Shown piece after piece: positions 52,960 through 64,000 of a stretch of DNA of 64,000 nt. Positions within the stretch are counted from its first letter, which is position 1; each line of letters starts with the position of its first letter. The notes beneath the pieces were generated by a model. That model searched no databases. It saw only the letters and a list, made by a program, of their open reading frames with translations, and was not told where the DNA came from. The translations under genes were made by a program, and so were the position numbers. Source of the DNA: Brachypterus glaber (taxonomy: Eukaryota > Arthropoda > Insecta > Coleoptera > Kateretidae); the NCBI GenBank assembly GCA_958510825.1, contig OY294047.1:42554006-42618005 (forward strand). Reading direction: 5' to 3'.

Positions 52960-53050
52960 ACATGGTGTTCCAGAACTTGCGGAAAAGAGTAAGGTAGGTC
53001 CGGAAAGGAGCCCTAAGGGAGCTATGGCGTATAAAAAAGAGGGTTAAAAA
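52960..53050 (+). repeat. Dispersed repeat H, copy 4
   Basis: GGTGTTCCAGAAC, GGTAGGTCCGGAAAGGA and GCCCTAAGGGAGCTATGGC follow the same order as copies 1-3. Confidence 0.6.
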
Positions 53051-56000
53051 ATAAAAAATTCAAAATATTTAAAAAACACATTTTGTTGAAATATGAAACA
53101 TATAAAACATGTAAAGGGGTATCACCCTTGGATTTGATGACATCCACCCCCACAAAGAGGGTTAAACTACCCCCAAGCACCAAAAATAGTAGTGAATAAA
53201 GTATCTCAAGAAAAATCGAGTTAAAGGGATCCAGCCAGTTATGTTTAATAACATGTGAGAAAGCTTAGAGTATAAAATTCAAGTACACATAGTTAACCTT
53301 TTTTTTTAATGGGACATTTAGCTTCTAGAACAAAAAATCTTACTTTTTGCACAAGTTCATGACTAGAAAAAATTTTTAAGGACTTATACATTACATTTTA
53401 TCAATTCCAATCTAAGTTACAGGTGTTTAAAAGGCAGGCTAAAAAACCTCTTTTTTGCGGTCACTCTTTTTGGTTTCACACTGATGTCAGCCATTATCCC
53501 TTTTTTAGTCCTACTCATAATTCTGTCTCTGTCACATGCGCCATTTTTAACGCTATTTTTAAATCGTAAAACCGTTAAAAGTTTTAATTTCTAGGGACTT
53601 TTGTTATAGTTAGTAATATATCAAATCTCAATCTAGCAATTTAAATTCCGCGCCACAAATAGTATTCAAAATGGATGCCAGCTATATTTTTCACTAGCGC
53701 ACAATTGAAACCTTATCCTTTTCTTCAATTATTGGCTTTAGGTCTCGTTTAACGGATCGCGCAGAGAGTTTCAATCATAGAGAAGAAAAGAGGACTAAAA
53801 GTCCAGCCTGCGCAAGATTATTTTGTGACAGAACGGAGCAGCGAAATGACGTAACGCAATATATCTGACCTTGCGCAGTACGCATCTCTGTCAGCTGTGA
53901 AATGCTGTCGGTCGTAAAACAATTCTTCACCCCACTATTCATTTATCGTATCTCCGAAAATCCCCCAGTAAAAATTTTAAAATGTCCGAAAATAGAGATA
54001 TGGCAAACCATAGATATTTATTTTTTTTTTGTTGCATTTTTTACAATTTTTATTTGACACAAAAAACTAAGGTCAAAAAAAACAATAATAGTGCGCATAT
54101 GCAAGTTTATAGCAGATGCGCAAGGCACATTTATCACACTTTTCCGCAACGGCTTTGGAGGTCTTTCCTTGTATATGGTTTCAATATTGTCGTTTTGTTA
54201 TCATTTGGGGAAATCTCAATTACACTTACGCAATTATCAAAGTGGTAAGAAAATCGTTTTTAAATTTTACGGCAAAAACCTCAATAAATTATCCACCGAC
54301 AAGAGTGGTTTGTGGATTTTGAAGCATTACATATCTTCAGCACTTGTTCTCCTTATTATTTCCATTATAATTATCGACATTTTGATCGTAAAGTTCTTTT
54401 CAGTTTACAATAGTATCGGATGTTAATTAATTTATAGGAATATCATAATTAGGCGCGAAGTTAACGAGACAAACGGGCCTTTTAAAAAGGCAGAGAGACG
54501 CTTAACTGAGAATATTTTTAATTATAGATAGTCCTATACTGCCCTCCTAAAGAGGAAAGCGGCATGTATACCTGACACATACGGTTTTCGAGCTTAGTAT
54601 TATTTTACTACGGACGATAACGGTATGTACCAATCCTAAGGAAATCTGTGGTAAGTGCATGGAAGATGTTACTTGCCGCGTTCTTTCTATGTAAAATTTT
54701 GTTTTGAAAAGAGAAACAGGATATTATGGGTATTTTAGTGGCAGTCAGACAAAATTAATAGATAGATAGATACATTTATTGTTTCTAAAGAAATATACAT
54801 TTCTTATAAAAAGACAAAATTAATATTATTATAAAATATTGATCAATCAACAAATAAAAAAAAAGAAATAAAAAAATATATTGTTGGCGAGCTAAGCGAT
54901 CAGGGAGTACCCCCCTAGTTTGTTATAAGATTGTTTTTTTATATAAAATCTTGTCTTTTCTAGTTTTAAATAGGTTCATAAACTTTTTTAATTAAGAATA
55001 GTTAACGGAAAATATTTGGGTGGGGCAAAAAAACAAATTATTAAAATTTGCACCACTAACCTTATTTTCCAATGTACTTTTTTGACACTTCTAGTAACAT
55101 ATTAGGAATTTTTATTAAGTGGGGCGATAAATTACGTTGCACTCTTCATATGTCTTAGTTTTCCTGGATACATTTTATTGCAATTTTGGAAACTGACTTT
55201 TTTATATTGAATACCTCTATGTAGACTACACACGACAATATCCAAAAATACCATAGTTTTAAAGCAACCCAATTTATTTATGATTCCAAAATTTTTTAGT
55301 TTTATTTTGTTTTAAATTTTCGAGCACTGATAATTAATTTTTAAGTAAACCTGTAATGGTCTTTTTTCCAATTTTAAGTTTGAGAAAAATTAGTTTTAGT
55401 AAAATTTTATTTATTTAAATTTATAAACTTTAGTCGCGCTTCAAATATGGAATATATTCAGGTGCGTACCTGCCTACATTTTAGTGTCACTTTCGGCCGC
55501 TTTTACTTTTTAACAAATTAATGATTTACACGGTTTACTTATTAGGCCATATCTCACTTACAATCTAAGAAGGTCATGGTGCAATATTTGACATTCACTA
55601 TTATTTAGCCAAACAAAAAATGCACACTGTTTTTGCTTGGTGTATAATTAATAATTATAATAAATATCTATTAAAAACCTTTAATATTATGTAGTTAATT
55701 ATAATTAACTAATTAACTAACAATAATTATCAATCTAAAGATTATACACGTTTTTTTTTTCAAATTTATACGTAATGAAATATAATGAAATAATGAAGAT
55801 AAAATAATAATTTTCTCTAAAAACTTTAATTAAAAAAGAGATTAACAAAAGTTAAGGCGAGATTATATTTTACATCCAGAACTCTAGAGTATTATTCGGC
55901 ACACGGACGTGTGCCTATTGAAAATATGTGTGAAATGTGTGTCTCACGTGCACGCACGCTTATGACGTAAAGAAGAGTGCGAGCTGCTCGTTCAGTGCAC

Positions 56001-56639
56001 ATAGGTAGAGAATATATAAAGGAAATAAACGTTTGCGCAGGTTCTTCGCTGCGTAATAACAATAGATAGAAAATTGACATCTAAACGGTAAAAATGGCGG
56101 TACTACGTTGCCAACAATATTTCAACCGTATAATTTTTAATTATAAAAACCAATAAATTTCAAATATTTTGTTACCAATTTTAATAAGAGCACTCAAACA
56201 CAGCATAAATTTACATTCAAACCGTTTAAATGCAAGCAAACGTAAATTTACAAGGTCCGACAACGCTGCACTCTGTCATTTTGTTATGAAATCGAACAAT
56301 TGGTAATATTTTGTTTGTGACTTTATAGTTTTATTTTATTTGTAGTGTTAAAATTTTTAACTTAAAAATGACTTGTTTTGTAAAGACTTGTAAAAATGTG
56401 AAACCCCTTTTTGAGGTTTTGTTTTTGTTTACAAATTTTGACGTTTAAAAGGTAAAAATGGCGGAGTAAATTTTACACACCGAATGTGTTTTTGTCTTTA
56501 TCTAATACCCACTATAGCTTCTCTACCTATGTGGTTCGGTGATACCTTCCCCTTGCGTCGGAGGTTTGCTGCCGTGTGGATGACTATACAGCTGCTCCAT
56601 CTATATTTTTATAGTTTTTTCGTATTTTACTATTAGATG
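53051..56639. other. 3.6 kb without a recognised gene
   Basis: 53650-53960 and 55890-56110 are less AT-rich (GGAGCAGCGAAATGACGTAA; GGCACACGGACGTGTGCC hairpin at 55898-55915). ORFs at 53982-54426 in overlapping frames and 55892-56080 lack any family motif. A (TAGA)n run lies at 54760-54774. A small host exon could be hidden here but cannot be supported. Confidence 0.4.
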
Positions 56640-57315
56640 TAGTTGGTATGTCCAGAAATATGGTTGGTACAACCAGAAATCTGGTATCGGCTAATAATAA
56701 TATAATAAAAATAATAGGTAACTCTAAATTTTATTTTATTTTTTAATTGTACAAACACAAATTGTAACCTAACTTATTTGAGACTTTTATTTGAGTGTCA
56801 AACCAAATTAAATTTCAAAATATTGATTATAGATGGCAAAGTATGTAATTTTCACTACTTTGCAAAAAAATATTTAAAAAAATCAATATAATTTATATTA
56901 ATTTTTTTTTATATTATAAATATACAAATTATACAAATTTGACAACTAAATTACAGTTTATTAATTAAAAACATTTTTTTTTGTTGAAAGTGGATAAAAA
57001 AAATTTTAAAAAAAAACAATAAAAAACAAAAAAACTGTTTTAAAACAAAATCTATGACGTATAAAAAAAACGTTTTTCAACATCCCTATCTGTTTCATTT
57101 TTTATCCAACTATACAAGGTTGGTAGCCAATAAGATACCAACTTTGTATAGCTGGATAATGAATAAAACAAAACGTAATTTGAATGAATGTATGTTAGTA
57201 CAACTGGTCAACTTAAATACGCAAAATAACCGTATCTATCGTAAAAAATCAAATTATTCTTAGATGGTACCTCAGAAATATAGTCACCACCAGTGTTGGT
57301 ACAACCAAGAATGTG
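56640..57315. repeat. Repeat with TTGGTACAACCAGAAAT units at both ends and a central hairpin
   Basis: GTTGGTATGTCCAGAAATATG and GTTGGTACAACCAGAAATCTG are tandem 21-bp units at about 56643-56684; a further unit TTGGTACAACCAAGAATGTG is at 57296. Between them, 57091-57125 and 57136-57170 form a hairpin (ATCCAACTATACAAGGTTGG facing its inverse). Confidence 0.55.
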
Positions 57316-58672
57316 GCTAAGGACTTGTTAACCTAATATCTACTGATTTTTAATTTTTTATTTTTGTTATTTAGCGCAAACTTCTTAAGCAAATTTAGTT
57401 CCAAAATAATTTTAAAAATCTTGATCTGGATAACTTTATTTTGTGGGAAAAGAAATAACAATAATATCTTCTTAAATATGATATCTTGTACATTCGATAC
57501 TTCCTGAAAATATACAAATTTTAAATAAAAATTAAGAAATCGCTGCCTGGAAAACCCAAATTTAATATGAGACCTTCCTGTCATAAAAATCTGCGGCCAG
57601 AAGATATTTAACCATGGTTTAAATTCTGGTGTCTTCTTCGCAGGAATATGATATGGTGCGTGGTTACTGTGGCGCTAGTAGTGATTCTTAATTGATCATA
57701 TTACCAGTAAATTAAACAAGAAGTCAGCATCTAAAAAAAAAATAAAAAAATATTAGAACTACATTTCACACTATATTACGTGGAAAGCGGGTGAACGATT
57801 TGCGGTTAACTAATAAACAAAAAGCGAACAAAGCACTTACATGTGTTTGTGTTTTTGTGTGCGACATTTTCTTCCGTCTAGCTAGATTTTTCTGGATCCA
57901 TCGTGCCTGTTGCTGCATGGATGAGGGAAGGAGAATGGATAAAAGCACTAATCGCGGTATATTACATTAAAAGCGGTCTAACTATAATAATAATCGTGAC
58001 AGAATGTACTGTTAGTTCTGTAGCGTTCCACCTAGTATAGGTGGCAGCACCTTAAAGGAGGCAAACTTGCCCTTAAGGTATGAGTACATACATATATTTT
58101 TTTATTCAATCTTTAATTTATCACTGCTCCGCGATTTAAGATTTATAAGATTTTGATGCAGTAACTGTAAACAGTAAAAAGTCTATGACCATCGAGGGCC
58201 CTAACTAAGACAATAAATATGTTATTAAAATTTGTGGACTTTTAAAATTAATATCTCCACTGAAGGTACTTCAGACTACGAAAAAAAAATGCTAACATGC
58301 ACAGGTTTTAAGCCGCCTTCCACGTGATCGCAAATCCCTAAACATAACGTTATAATCTTGTACATAAGACACATGAGGGCACCTGAAGCTTATGTTATAT
58401 TATGTTATGTTATGCGAGCCTATTTCTTGACATGCTTTTTCTTTATAAATTTAAAATAATACTTACAAAATTAAAGTTAAAACTCTTTGAAGCAACCAAG
58501 CGGCAAAGTGGGAAGGGGATATTATCACGTGACAAGCTTGGTTGTTTGAAAGACGTATATAAAGTTATACTTATAATGTTCGTTTTTATTTTCAGGTAAG
58601 TCAAGAGCTGAAATCTTTTTGCATACGTAAGTAGAATAATATCCTAGTAAAACCTACTAATCAATTGAAATA
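57316..58672. other. Unassigned AT-rich DNA
   Basis: Short ORFs at 57333-57584, 57766-57948 and 58402-58599 have no recognisable motif. CCACCTAGTATAGGTGG (58030) and CCTTAAAGGAGGCAAACTTG are small inverted motifs. Confidence 0.4.
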
Positions 58673-58863
58673 TACACTGAAAAAACAATATAATTATCTC
58701 AACCAGAAAAAATAGTAAAATAAATGCACAACTATTAATGGAATTCTGGTTAAACTCACCAGAAAGTTATGTATTCTATAAAACAATTCAGTTTAAATCA
58801 TATAAATTTTAGAGTTATTCTTAATTAATTAATTCTAATTTTACCCAGATTTTTTACAGTGTA
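58673..58863. mobile_element. 187-bp MITE with CACTGAAAAAA / TTTTTTACAGTG ends and TA flanks
   Basis: TACACTGAAAAAAC at the left and TTTTTTACAGTGTA at the right; TA on each side. CCAGAA and TTCTGG units pair inside. It belongs with other CACTGAAAAA-type ends in the window (10591, 43432, 45363). Confidence 0.7.
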
Positions 58864-59968
58864 ATATTAAATCTCTTACATTCAACAAATTTACCTTGCG
58901 ATTATTTAATCATATACTTAAACCAACAATAATTATTGTGGGTTTCAAAAAATTCAAAAAAATCGCCATAACGGTGATTCCGTCAATGCATTACCATGAT
59001 AATGGGATGCAAATTGTACTTTCAAAAGTGGGTAACAGTCATTAACATTGCCAAATTACATGACAAACGTTTAATTAACTTCTTTCTCTCTTTTCTTTTT
59101 TTATATTTAAGGGGTATAAAAACTTCGTGCATTCTGAAAAAAAAAACATAATTGCCAGTCATTCTAACCGAAGTTTTACAAATTTTAGTAAAATCGATAT
59201 AGGTAAAATTCTAGTACCAATATATGTAAAATTAGAATTCCGATACAGATAAATGGTAATTTTTCTTTCTTCTTTTATAGTATGTACTGGTAGTCTTGAA
59301 AGAATTTAAATTTAATTTTCTAGTCAATAAATTAAATAATATTATTGATCCCGATCTCTACTACTTGACTCTTGTATGGTCTTCATATTTCAAAACTACA
59401 CTCTTATCTAGATTTTTTTTTCAAATAGAAATCTAGATATCTTGAATCTCGTGAAACGAATTTATTCGTTGTTAATACATAAAAACTTCTATATACTTGA
59501 TCTTTTATTTTATCTTGTGTTTTTGATTTTCCCAGAATTCTTAATAAAACGTTTCTAATATATTCATCAAATAATTCAGAACTTGCCACAGATTCATTGA
59601 CATTGTGTCCCCTTAATTAATTTGGTATATTTTTTTACTTAAATACCGTGCAAAATCAGCTACACTGGGTGATCTGTTCTAATTATACTAAATTTACAAA
59701 GTGGTGGGCTGACGTTAATTTCCTTGATGTTTTTCAGCACAAAGATGTACTTTTCCATAAAAAGCCTTATTTTTGAGTAAGGATATATAAACAAACGCAC
59801 TTCAATAACTATTAAAATAGTCTACTATTAATCTAGTCCACTTTCATCAGTTTTTATTTGTAATGTAATTTACAACTGGCTGTATGTTCGCTCTGTCCAC
59901 AAAGTTTATGACAATTTTAGCTAACTGCTTTAGCTTTCTTAACCAACGCTCTTGGCTGGAGATTTGTA
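58864..59968. other. Unassigned AT-rich DNA
   Basis: The 61-codon minus-strand ORF at 59404-59589 has no family motif. Nothing else recognised. Confidence 0.4.
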
Positions 59969-60193
59969 ATAAAAACTTTTTGCAAAAAAAATGAACCGAC
60001 TTCTATTTCTCTAAAAAGTAAAAAATAAAAAATACTTAAATCGGTGAAATTCACTATTCCCTAAATTAATTCCTAACAATTTTTTTTATTATTTTATTAT
60101 TGTTTACTGTGAAATTGGTACCGACTTAAGTATTTTTTATTTTTTACTTTTTAGAGAAATAGTCGGTTAATTTTTTTTGCAAAAAGTTTTTAT
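59969..60193. mobile_element. Fold-back with 85-bp arms around AACCGACTT / AAGTCGGT
   Basis: AAAAACTTTTTGCAAAAAAA at the left faces TTTTTTTGCAAAAAGTTTTT at the right; CTAAAAAGTAAAAAATAAAA and its inverse continue the stem. The loop is about 55 nt. Confidence 0.75.
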
Positions 60194-60639
60194 TTTTTAC
60201 TTTTTAGATTTGTAACGTCATCTAAGCTAAATTATAGCTGTCCTTCCATTCAATTTAAAAAAAATAAAAGTAATATTTTTATTTCAGCGCCCAAGAGTCC
60301 AACCAACCTTATTTTAAATGAAACACTAAAGAAAATCTTGTCTAACTTTAAGCGTTAAATAATAATCAAATAACGCCTTCTGGTAAAATCACAAAATATA
60401 TCATTTTCTCTTGGTATTTTAATATTACAGGTCCAAAGAATCAAGTTTAGTGGCATTTTAAAGATTTTCAGTGTGCCGTAATATTTGAGTGACCCCTTAA
60501 TCAAGTTATCCGGCTTATACGAGTTATCCGATATTTCTCTAAAAATTAGAACCAAATTAAGCCGGTTTAGAGTGAAATTGCGTTAAAATGATTAATTTAT
60601 CTTAATTATCCCATATACCCGGCATTATCCGAGCGTGAA

Positions 60640-60796
60640 ATTAAAACGGGACCACCTCAGGAATGCCCTCTTTAAGTTGCAAAAAGTTTTATCAAATTCC
60701 TTTCATTCGTTCCAAAGTTATGCGAGAACAACAATAAAAAAAACAAAGTTACACGTCGAATTGATAACCTCCTCCTTTTAGGAAGTCGGTTAAAAA
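60640..60796 (+). repeat. Fragment of an insect-type repeat ending AACCTCCTCCTTTTAGGAAG
   Basis: GTTGCAAAAAGTTTTATCAA, TTCGTTCCAAAGTTATGCGA, CACGTCGAATTGATAACCTC and GGAAGTCGGTTAAAAA resemble a repeat string I know as common in several insect orders. AACCGACTT at 59993 could be its other end. Confidence 0.45.
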
Positions 60797-63179
60797 TTGG
60801 GACATTTAAACTAAATATTGTCATTTTACAATTCTTCTGATGCCAAAAATCATTTGTACTCTAGGACCAAATTTAGCCATTTTCATGACATATTTTCTAA
60901 GAGACTGTTTTGTAACAATTATTTAGGTGAGGATAGGACCAATTGACTTAAAGTGTAGAAGAAAAAGTTAAATAGTAGCAAAGTGGGAAGGGCAATCTGG
61001 CAAATATTAGTTGAATTGTAGATCTGTAACAAGGTCCTTTTTTACGTGAGTATAGAAATATATGTGAGGATGTTGTGCATGTTGTAATACGAAATGTTAA
61101 TTGGTGTGGGTGGTGCTCTTGCACAATCGATTTTTGTATCGACCAAATGACTTTAGGATATGTAGGGATATGTAATCGTTTTCTTGAGATTTTATAGATC
61201 CTCATTCTGGTTATAAAGTGTCCCATTAAATTAACTAAATGGTATATTTTAGATAATTTCTATGAAAGTCCTTTTAAAAATACAAAAAAAAAAAGTTATT
61301 TAGAAATAAAGTATGGTCGAGATTAATTAAACATTTGAAGGAAAATATATAACAGGCAAAAAAAAAAATATTTTTTTTTATTCAAAATTAATATTATATT
61401 GGGAAGACCATGGTATTAAATAAAAAATATATGGGATCATCATTACTCTTTACCATTACCATTACTCTTTTTTGGTATTTATTATTTATTTATTCATATG
61501 ATACTATACACGGTAAGTCAAGGAGAGCCCCAAATAAGCCTAAGCTTGTGCTATAATATGTAATTTTCAGAGAGTGGAAAAAAAATTATTCGACTTTTAA
61601 ATATTCTTATGGCCACTTGCTCCAACAATGGTTTGACTTTAAACTTGGATTAAATTGGTGGTCGCCCAGAAGTTTTTGACTAAACTGAGATTAAGTTTAA
61701 AATGCTGCATTTTTAAATCAAAATCAGTTTAGTCGTAGGGGGAGCATTCGTAGATTTTATCTTCCGTGAAAACCAAAAGGTTTTATGTAATACGCGCATT
61801 TGCGTCCGCAAATAGCTCTTTTTGTGCCAGGTCTGCCAGTAAGTGGCAGGCGTCCTTATCCACCATCAAGAAGTAGTACAGTAAAAATACGCTCTTAAAA
61901 TTATTTTAGCGCATACAATTTTATTTTGTGTATGTCGGATATTAAGTGCTTTTTGTTTCAGATATTTTTTTTATGGTAAGTAAACATAGTCAAAAATTAT
62001 ATTATAATAATATAAATATATAAATATATGTTAATATAGTTAATTTTTTTAAAACCATGGTAAAGAAATATAAGCAAAAACTTACAAGAAGTGACGCGGT
62101 AGACGAAAACTTTTTTTCGTTTGCATTTTAATATATTTTTTCTATAGCTATATTCATGTTAGTTTGATTGAGGGAAAAAAATAAAATTAAAAATATTTGA
62201 AAGATTTTACAACGAAATATTTAAAAATTGTATGAAGGATCCAAACTCCTCTTACTAATCCCAGTTAAAAAGTTTTTGAAAGTGGCCAAAAAAAATAAAA
62301 TATTAAGACTCGTTTGTGGGACTTCTTATAAAATATAGTTACACTATATAATTTCTTCTTCTTCAGTTTAAATAATTTATATAATTCAAATTAAAAATTA
62401 ACTTATATATAGATAATGCCTATTGGCTATTGATATTTCATCGGAACACTGATTTATGCCTTGATTTATACTTTTTACTCAAGGAAAATTAAAAGGCATA
62501 AAAAAATCTTTAGGAATGTAGTATATTCAATAACTTAGATGTTTACAAAAAAAATAATGATAGAAGTTACCGAAGCATCATTTTTGATTGAAAAAAAAAC
62601 ACATTTTAGATCCTATCCCTTTAAAGTCTTGTCGAAAATAAAATGTTTTTGATCTGATAAGTTAGTACTTAAGTGTTTTGTGTTTCTTTTTATAATGCAT
62701 TAAAAGACAATTCCCAATTCACAAAAATTTTCTTTGATTTCCTTTTGTCTTTCCTTTTAAATTGCACCTTAGGAGATTTTTTTTCCAATTTTACATTTGA
62801 TATCGTCGGCTTACAAGTAAAAGGCTCTAACTCAATTTTTGCAAAAATTGGATTGAAATGGCACTTTAATTAATTTTTGGTGATCTATGTACTGGTAAAC
62901 GGAACTAACTTCTAGGTGGACTGCCAAGAGAGTTACAAAACGCACCAATTTGATTTTGATTAAAATTTTATCTGGCAATAGGCGCTTAGTACGTTTATTA
63001 TTTTGCTTGTTTGTTTTTTATTCTACTAAACAATTTTTTTTTTTCGTTTTTGGCTTTAATGAACCTAGCCATATAGGGAAAGTATTCTTGTCGGTAGCAG
63101 TATTTTTTGCTTATTTTTGTGTTTTATGTCGATATAAATCACGAACACTTAAGAACGCATTAAGCTAGAGACTTAATAT
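60797..63179. other. 2.4 kb AT-rich DNA, nothing recognised
   Basis: ORFs at 60948-61226, 62673-62873 and 62950-63168 have no family-like motif. A small hairpin CTGCCAGTAAGTGGCAG is at about 61833-61849. Confidence 0.4.
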
Positions 63180-63345
63180 GATAATTTTCTAACTCCACCC
63201 CCAAGGGGGTGTAAATATTTTTAGATGTTTTAAATATTTGCCTCAAAATTGGTATTTCTATAGGGGTTTTTGGGGTCGACGAAACTGAATCTGATAATAA
63301 GAATTTTTTAACTACATTCCGGGGGTGGGGGGTGATTAGAGAAGA
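63180..63345 (-). repeat. Inverted single unit of the 29-kb minisatellite
   Basis: On the minus strand it contains TCAGATTCAGTTTCGTCGAC, CCCCAAAAACCCCTATAGAA and CACCCCCTTGGGGGTGGAG, in the same order as the units at 29375-29830. Confidence 0.7.
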
Positions 63346-64000
63346 AAAAAAGAAGTGTTTAATTAAAATTTTCCATATTAGCTCTACAAGTAAAACGCAC
63401 TAAGTCGATGTCTTTTTCAAATTTAGTTGATAAACTACTATTATGGTTTTTTATTTAACTGCAAATGGGACATTATTATGTCCAAACATGTCATTGCGAT
63501 TTGCAGTAATTTTTTTTCCAAAAACAATTATTACAAAAATTAAAAAACACAAATGAATCTTAAATGTGTCAATATCTCAAAACCATGTTTTTTGACTTAG
63601 TGCTCTTTACTTGTAAGCCGACTATATAATGTAATTCTATCACAGAACGTATATGCCTTCTTCTTTTTTTTTAAATATAACTAGGTATTATATTTTTTTA
63701 GCACCTGTCTTAAACATGGTAATTACTATTTGCCCGAAGTATCTGCCAGATTATTCTTTCACGTCTGCAAAAGGGTGTATGTAAATTGGGTTCAACGCAT
63801 TTTTAAATGGTTTAAAATGATGGACAGTGAACTTTGTATACTTACAATATTTGTACAAGAGGATTAAAAAAATATGGTCAAAAATGTTCACAGCAGCTAC
63901 AATGTACCAATATAGGATGATTGAAAAATATATTGATGGAATATTTAATAAATATTTTTTTAATTTTGATTAATATTAAAAAACTCCTGTTCTGACCAAT
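63346..64000. other. AT-rich end of window, nothing recognised
   Basis: No ORF, repeat or RNA signature that I can support. Confidence 0.4.

Noticed and set aside
53982..54426. Overlapping ORFs with hydrophobic stretches that could be a small membrane protein
   Set aside because: Two frames compete, no family motif or codon-use signal is visible, and no splice context could be supported.
59404..59589. Small conserved protein on the minus strand
   Set aside because: Sixty-one codons with no recognisable motif; similar chance ORFs are scattered through the AT-rich window.

Overview
This window looks like intergenic or intronic DNA from a large, AT-rich arthropod genome, most likely an insect. 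The evidence is the strong A/T bias, the short ORFs with no recognisable host exon, and the mix of mobile elements: tRNA-headed SINEs, non-LTR retrotransposon remnants, Penelope-like termini with hammerhead ribozyme motifs, a possible Crypton fragment, and many fold-back MITEs flanked by TA, TTA or TTAA. I found no host protein gene, functional tRNA, rRNA or CRISPR array. The order or species cannot be fixed from this sequence; a beetle-like repeat landscape is only an impression.

Layout. 0-10 kb: fold-back elements (771-1002, 4070-4320, 5553-6445, 6633-7357, 8518-9278), a GGAC/GTCC repeat field, and a SINE with a tRNA-Arg-like head. 10-20 kb: a second SINE family, several TIR elements, a LINE reverse-transcriptase remnant (13655-14165), and the first two members of a palindrome group sharing one 15-bp terminal motif. 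20-27 kb: TTA- and TTAA-flanked elements, one 1.1-kb piggyBac-like element carrying two nested insertions, a Penelope-like hairpin at 23.4 kb and a LINE 3' end at 25.9 kb. 28-35 kb: the only long ORFs, three minus-strand copies of one coiled-coil ORF1-like gene (28500, 32361, 34163) in a cluster, with a minisatellite, a 284-bp palindrome encoding hammerhead motifs on both strands (30.2-30.4 kb) and a LINE 3' end between them. 35-41 kb: a 16-bp minisatellite, a duplicated 0.53-kb repeat, a SINE, and a possible Crypton exon. 41-53 kb: a 653-bp palindrome, a hammerhead motif at 42.5 kb, more TIR elements, an RNase H-bearing LINE remnant (49.46-49.96 kb) and two GC-rich palindrome elements. 53-64 kb: mostly unassigned AT-rich DNA with a few fold-backs.

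No genes here appear to work together as a pathway. The coherent themes are mobile-element biology: (i) hammerhead-type self-cleaving motifs in Penelope-like hairpins, (ii) a multi-copy ORF1-only family with no visible reverse transcriptase partner, and (iii) a set of unrelated-looking palindromes that end in the identical motif ATAATAGTTATTTAT. Most boundaries were read by eye and may be off by a few bases; superfamily names based on TIR/TSD alone are inference.
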